Shown here one piece after another: positions 58,601-64,000 of a stretch of 64,000 nucleotides of DNA. The notes beneath the pieces were generated by a model. The model did no database searches. It saw nothing but the letters and a program-made list of their open reading frames with translations, and was not told the origin of the DNA. This stretch comes from Hemicentrotus pulcherrimus (taxonomy: Eukaryota; Echinodermata; Echinoidea; Camarodonta; Strongylocentrotidae). A program made the position numbers and the translations under genes. Where the stretch lies: contig BEXV01000074.1 in the NCBI GenBank assembly GCA_003118195.1, positions 37,118-101,117 of the forward strand. Reading direction: 5' to 3'. The stretch's first letter is position 1. Each line of letters opens with the position of its first letter.

Positions 58601-61600
58601 AAAACTTCTCTTTTAGACAATAAGTGATAATCACTTGCTTGAAATAAACCAATATGTACCTTTTCCAAAATATCAACAAAATGGCAGAACATAAAACAGC
58701 TAAATGGTACTGCAAAGCTGTTCAAGGTAAATTTTAAAGCTGATTTTCTTTTGTGTGTTCATATCTGTGAAAAATGATTGAAGAAAAAAAAAATTGCATT
58801 TGAAAGTTATATCATATTTTTATTCATAACTCTTATGTGATTTATATTAAGCTATAATTTCTATACCATTTTTATTAACACTTACATTAATTAATTGAAA
58901 GAAATATTTTTTTCTTTTAAAGATCTGTGGAAACTATTTTGCCATGAAACAATATTTCTTAATCCTTTTAATACTAATACCAATTGTAGTGCAAAACATG
59001 TCAATAAACATCAATATCACAATACCTTTTATTATACAAAAAAAAATCCCATGGAAATGATGATTGGGGATTACTCTTTTTATACAGGGATTTATTGTAC
59101 AAAAGATGACATTGATCCGATACAGCTTTCTAAAGCCTTCGTCACACACAACTCTATAATATGCCTTCAGAAAATGATTGTTTGGACAATTTAAAAAAAA
59201 AAAAAAATTATGTGTAAATGAATAATGATTCAAGATGGTGAAAACAAAGAAGCTGGATGACAAAAGAGCCCCTTGTGTGTACTCACTTATCAGTGTGTTG
59301 TGTTACAAAATACATCGCAATGTTCAGTCCATTTTACATTGGCCATTTTTAGGTAGTTTGATTGTCATGTGTGAAGAGGGCTTAAATGAGCTGCTAATGG
59401 GGTAATTTCAACAACTTTGTAAGAGAGAAAGATTCACTAGATTCACTACCCTTTTTCATATATCTTTTTGAACAGTCAATGCTTTAACATTTATGTTGCT
59501 GTATGTATTAAAGCAGTCCATAGTGATTTCTTCAGCCGTAGTAACAGAATTATTAAAGGTATCAACTTTGAGGAAGAACAAATCCATGGCTGTCCTACAC
59601 AGCTTTAGAGAACTTCCCAAATGTTGTTAGGCACTCTGTACACAAACAGGGTATAAAACAGAAATGAATTGCACCACAAAGTTGCATTATATTGCACATT
59701 TTATGTAAGATCATTCTTGTTTTATTTATCTTAAAATAAGTTTTTGTATTGGAACCTTATCTTGTATTCTGGTAATGGTTGAGGTAATTCTGGAATCGTT
59801 CATCATGCCGTAGATCTGTTGTTTAGATCAGCAAAACAAACCCAAATTAACAAAAGCTTGCTGGAAATCAAATTGACCAAAACTACAGGGTCTTTTACTT
59901 GAGTTGTATTTAGGACATCTAGCTTAACTTTCTTATCTTTCTGGGTTACGAATCAGCTACTTTACATTTCTCCCATAATCATTTGGCAGTTCACATTTAT
60001 GAGCAATCACAGAAAAATAGTATAAGTTTGTATTGCATATTTGAACTTTTAATTTCTGACATTACCAGGACTCAAGATAAGATTTAAAATGCAGAAATTT
60101 CTTTTCATTCTTTTAATTCTTTTAATTGATTTGACAAAGTTAGTGGTGCCTAAATATAAATATCATGAAAAGGAAATGTATCATAAACTTGCTTATTTAT
60201 TAAAAATGTGTGCTACACAGTGGAAAAGTTTATACTAAGGTTGATATTAACACACACACATAAAGAAGAAGCATTAGGACCTAACAGGGTTCCTTCTCTC
60301 ATAATGGCATAACTGAGTGTTTAGATATGTCTTGTTTATTTATTTCACTTCAGAATGTCTGTGTTATGAGAGCTCTATCTTATGGAAAGATTACTTTAAT
60401 TGATGAGTGTTTGACCCCTTAGCAATGATATTCTGTGCAGTGATAAATGGAAGTTTTTAATTCATTTTACATCTTAAGTATTAATGAATTCACCAAGTGA
60501 TTCTCACTGTGATGGTTAAGCAGTGCTACTAGATACATTTGACTGGTTCTTGTAACACTCTCATTAAATTTATGTCTAAAAATCCATTCCTAAGCCTTGA
60601 TTTTGAAAAAGATTTGCATCACCTTTAAAAAAAAACTGTTTTGGGTTTAATATTGTCATGAAAATCAAGCAGTGAACTTCAAAACCTTGGTCTAAAGAAT
60701 GACTAACTCAAAAGACATTACTTATACTGTTCTTGCTTTTATTATTGTGTGATAAACTCATCTTGAATTGAATAGTTATTTCTGCCAAAAGCTCACACAA
60801 AAGTTATTGTGAGAGAAATATACTTGAAACCCCCAACAATTTTGTGATATTGAATATAAAAGATGATTTAAATACATCTGGCTCATACAACGATACTTTG
60901 CTTACTAAAAGATACAAATATTCCATATGAAGTATATCACGACACTCTTAAAACCTTTAAACTTTGAATTCCTTTCTTGAAATTTGTTATCTCCATTCCG
61001 TCATTGTCTTTATACGCCTTGTAGTAAGAGTGTCATCTAGTGTGGCTTCATTTTGTTGATGACGATAGTAACAGGGAAATTAAGGTATCTTGTACTGTGT
61101 AGCGCCTGATTGATTTCTTCATTTAAACAAAAAATTGTGAGCATATTGATAGCAAGGTGTAGATTTCTTTCATATTTGAATTTTACAATTGCATTCTAAC
61201 CAAAGCTATGGAGATCTTGTTCATCATTTACATTTATAGCTATACATGATTATAATGCATACAAGAAAATACTTGTGATTTATATTGCAAAGAAATACTA
61301 TTGAGATAGGTTGGGGGATTTTAATATAGGGACAGATGGATTGGTAAGACATTTGTTTATATATCTACATAAAATTGAGAGGATTTAATGAGAAAAATAT
61401 TGAATGGTTTGTATGAAATAAATATTCAAAAAGCATTGTTATTTACACTGTATATATTAGGTTATGTGTTCCAACCAAAATTTGCACACAGCAAGATGCT
61501 TTTTAGTATAATATGAAACAAAAATGCTGTGCATTGTTGGAAATCTATGTAATCGTTCTTCTAAGGTTGTTTTAAAGATCAGAATACAAGATGCTGAAAT

Positions 61601-63510
61601 GCTCTGGTTTTCAAAAAATCAGGTCATTTTATTCTTTCTTTTTATTTTATCTTTTCTTTTATAAAGACATGCAAAGGATGGAGTGTACATCCGTGTGTCT
61701 TTTGTAGATTTACAGGAAAATACAAAGTACGGACTATAAGAAATGGATGTGATGCACCCGTATGGTATCCGCACATTTACAGGTTTCTTGACATAATGTA
61801 CATAATCATCTCAGACTAATTTTCTATTATCTGCCCTAGGAGATTTAGTTTGCACTTGTGCAATAAAACGGCTTTATTTCCTACCTCTGGAACTACTGAT
61901 TTGCCCATTTATTACACTATCTTGGTCTATTGGAGTTATGCAGTCTGAGGTGTGTGTGTGTGTGTGCGTGTGTGCATGTGTGTGTGAGTGTGTGGCTGAG
62001 TATTAAGATTAGTATATATGAATGAAGCATTCACAAGTAACAGAATTTCTAATTCATTTCCAAGATTAAACAAACATCTATTAACTTGTAGATGGCATGT
62101 AAACATACATGTTCTTTTATTAGCATAAGAAATATAATGAATTGCACAAATGGAAAGAATCCTCTACAAAACAGATATGCATGCTCATTGAAAATCATGT
62201 ACTTATAAGCAAATCATTCACAGACAAAATATCATAGGTTACTTGCATAGGATCTTATTTTTAACTAATGTGGGTAGCACATAATTACATATAGTTTGAG
62301 ATTCTCATTCATACTAAAGGCCAGCCTGTGAGTTGACTAAAGAGGGTTCAGTGATTGGGCTATGTAAGGTTGACAGTACATAGTTTATCATTACCTAAAC
62401 ACGAGTGGAAGTAATTCAAATCTTTTGAGACTATTTGCCCTTCAGCTTGTTTAAATTTAGACTACAGCCCCATAAAAGTATGAGTTCTGTAAGATAAGAA
62501 GGAGACAATGTTGCAGGTAGGTGAGTTGTAAAATATGAGGGTAGTATTAAGATCACTGCTTAATAGGATGAAAACTGCTGTTGAAAGTCTTGTATGGAAT
62601 GCATTGTCCCCTAGATATCTTTAGGAAAGAAGCCAAGGAGTTGTCCTTTCCTGGGTTTTCTTGATTGCCTGGTTGATCATCTAATTTCAGTTTTGAGGTA
62701 TGCAAAGTGCCCTTAAAGGTATAATTCCCATGTCAATTTCTTGATTTGGGATACAAAAATATGGGGAGATCATAACTTTATAAGTGTACTTTGGAAAGTC
62801 AGCATTCTTGAAAATCAATAGTAATTGTAGTGTTAACTTTCAAAACTCATTGATGCTCTAATGTGGTAAAGCTAGTATGCTAAATATTATGGATTTCTCA
62901 TAATATTTTTGAGCACAAAGAGTTTACTGATGATTAAACAACGTTTCAATTGCTTCCATGACAATTTTTAAAAATAATATAGAAATACCTACACTGACAG
63001 AATTTTTCTTCTTCAAAGAGATGGTTTAAGACCATTTAAATTAGCAAAACATATACAATGTATTCACCACTCCTGTATTATATGACCATCACCTAAGATA
63101 ATCCAGAGAAGGTAGCAGTGATTGCAAATTTTTTGCATGATAGTTCATCAGTGGAACCCTATATTATTATTTTTTTTTAACTCCTTGGGACCAATATACA
63201 ATTGCTACATTGAAACCTTGTTCATCAGGGCTACAAGTACATGGAATACGACAAGCAATACGGCCATGCTATTACAACAGTTCAATAACAGCTGTGTATT
63301 CACTCCTATTAGTGTTGCAGTTTGAACAGAGCATAATCCTGTCAAAATTTGATTATTCTCTCTTTAAATAATATAAAATTTATGTAATATTTGCTCTTCA
63401 ATGAGTCAATGTGATCAGGAAATGTCAATATTAATTCATCAACTCTTGCATGCAAATTACAACATATGATAGTAGTAGTACATGTAGGTATAACACAACT
63501 GAATAGAGTG
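55700..63510. other. Downstream noncoding DNA without a recognised gene
   Basis: Mostly AT-rich. A GC-richer block lies at 56.33-56.60 kb, a poly-A run at 59.19-59.21 kb and a (GT)n microsatellite at 61.95-62.0 kb. All open frames are short, with no family I recognise. Confidence 0.65.
61950..61996. repeat. (GT)n microsatellite
   Basis: TGTGTG runs interrupted by GCG and GCA. Confidence 0.95.
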
Positions 63511-63513
63511 AAG

Positions 63514-63770
63514 TGTGACGTCATCAAAAATCTATTTTGGCAATTTCTCAATTTTTTTCTTCATTTTCCGAAAGAGCATCCTAATGGTAAGGAGCCAGAG
63601 CATATTACACAGAGTTTCTATAGGAAATATATTTATTCAGATGGTCATATCTCAGCCAATACTTAACATATTCAATGGGTTATGAAGATTTGGACATTAT
63701 AGTTGATGCTCTTTCGGAAAATGTAGAAAAAAATTGAGAAATTCTAAATATAGATTTTTATGACGTCACA
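63514..63770. mobile_element. Fold-back element with ~65-bp arms bounded by TGACGTCA
   Basis: The left arm (63516-63580) and right arm (63705-63768) are inverted copies. Each has TGACGTCAT at the outer edge, then AAAAATCTAT, CAATTT/AAATTG blocks and TTTTCCGAAAGAGCATC inside. The loop is ~125 bp. MITE-like, with no coding, no clear target duplication and superfamily unassigned. Confidence 0.85.
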
Positions 63771-64000
63771 GCTTTGGTACTCTATAGGGAATGGAAACAG
63801 TTTGTTAGAGATTAGTGACTGAGCATGCATGGGGTAATGAAATGTTCTTCCTTCATGTATGGAGGCATATTGCAAAAAACTTCTCACCGGCCGAAACTGG
63901 CTCATGGTTTCTGGGAATCTTCAGCATGTAGTGTGCTTCAAAGTGATACTTCCGGATCATCAAATAAAAGGCTCAGCATTCCAATTCTCCACAGGAATGA

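Noticed and set aside
1..64000. tRNA, rRNA, CRISPR array, bacterial operon or viral gene
   Set aside because: No cloverleaf with a convincing T-loop, no rRNA-like block, no regularly spaced identical direct repeats with unique spacers, and the gene structure is plainly that of an animal nuclear genome.

Overview
This is a eukaryotic, AT-rich genomic window that carries most of one large, intron-rich gene on the + strand. Thirteen coding exons (7834 to 52500) splice in a consistent frame into a 443-residue C-terminal-complete protein. It has DEP, R7H, GGL and RGS domains in the order and with the signature residues of the R7 family of regulators of G-protein signalling, closest by eye to vertebrate RGS7 (RGS6/7 branch). 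The first coding exon(s), with the start codon and about 25 N-terminal residues, were not found and probably lie upstream of the window. The host looks like a marine invertebrate. An echinoderm such as a sea urchin is my best guess, from the conserved R7 protein, the low GC and the many short fold-back elements and retroposon tails ending in AAT-type microsatellites. The sequence alone does not prove this.

Layout: 1-7833 is 5' intron or upstream sequence with a ~44-bp minisatellite, a retroposon-like tail and microsatellites. 7834-10208 holds the first three recognised exons (DEP domain), with a ~450-bp pyrimidine tract running up to the exon 2 acceptor. 10209-20648 is a long intron whose start carries decayed copies of the exon 3 tail. 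20649-28495 holds exons 4-7 (R7H region and the divergent linker). 33529-43792 holds exons 8-10 (GGL domain and start of the RGS domain), and their introns are rich in fold-back elements. 43661-45061 holds exons 10-12 (RGS domain). A 7.4-kb intron follows, then terminal exon 13 (52438-52500). 52501-64000 is 3' UTR or intergenic DNA without a recognisable gene, ending in a fold-back element bounded by TGACGTCA palindromes.

How it works: R7 RGS proteins bind G-beta-5 through the GGL domain, attach to membranes through DEP/R7H partners, and speed GTP hydrolysis by Gi/o alpha subunits through the RGS domain. The residues expected for each step are present. No second protein-coding gene, tRNA, rRNA or CRISPR array was found. 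The other open frames are short and mostly fall in low-complexity DNA. The most unusual observations are the ~143-bp-spaced degenerate copies of the exon 3 tail, a recurrent fold-back element 60-100 bp downstream of three consecutive splice donors, candidate alternative C-terminal exons, a 575-bp Tc1/mariner-type element with 33-bp perfect inverted repeats, and a 116-bp hAT-type element with an exact 8-bp target duplication.
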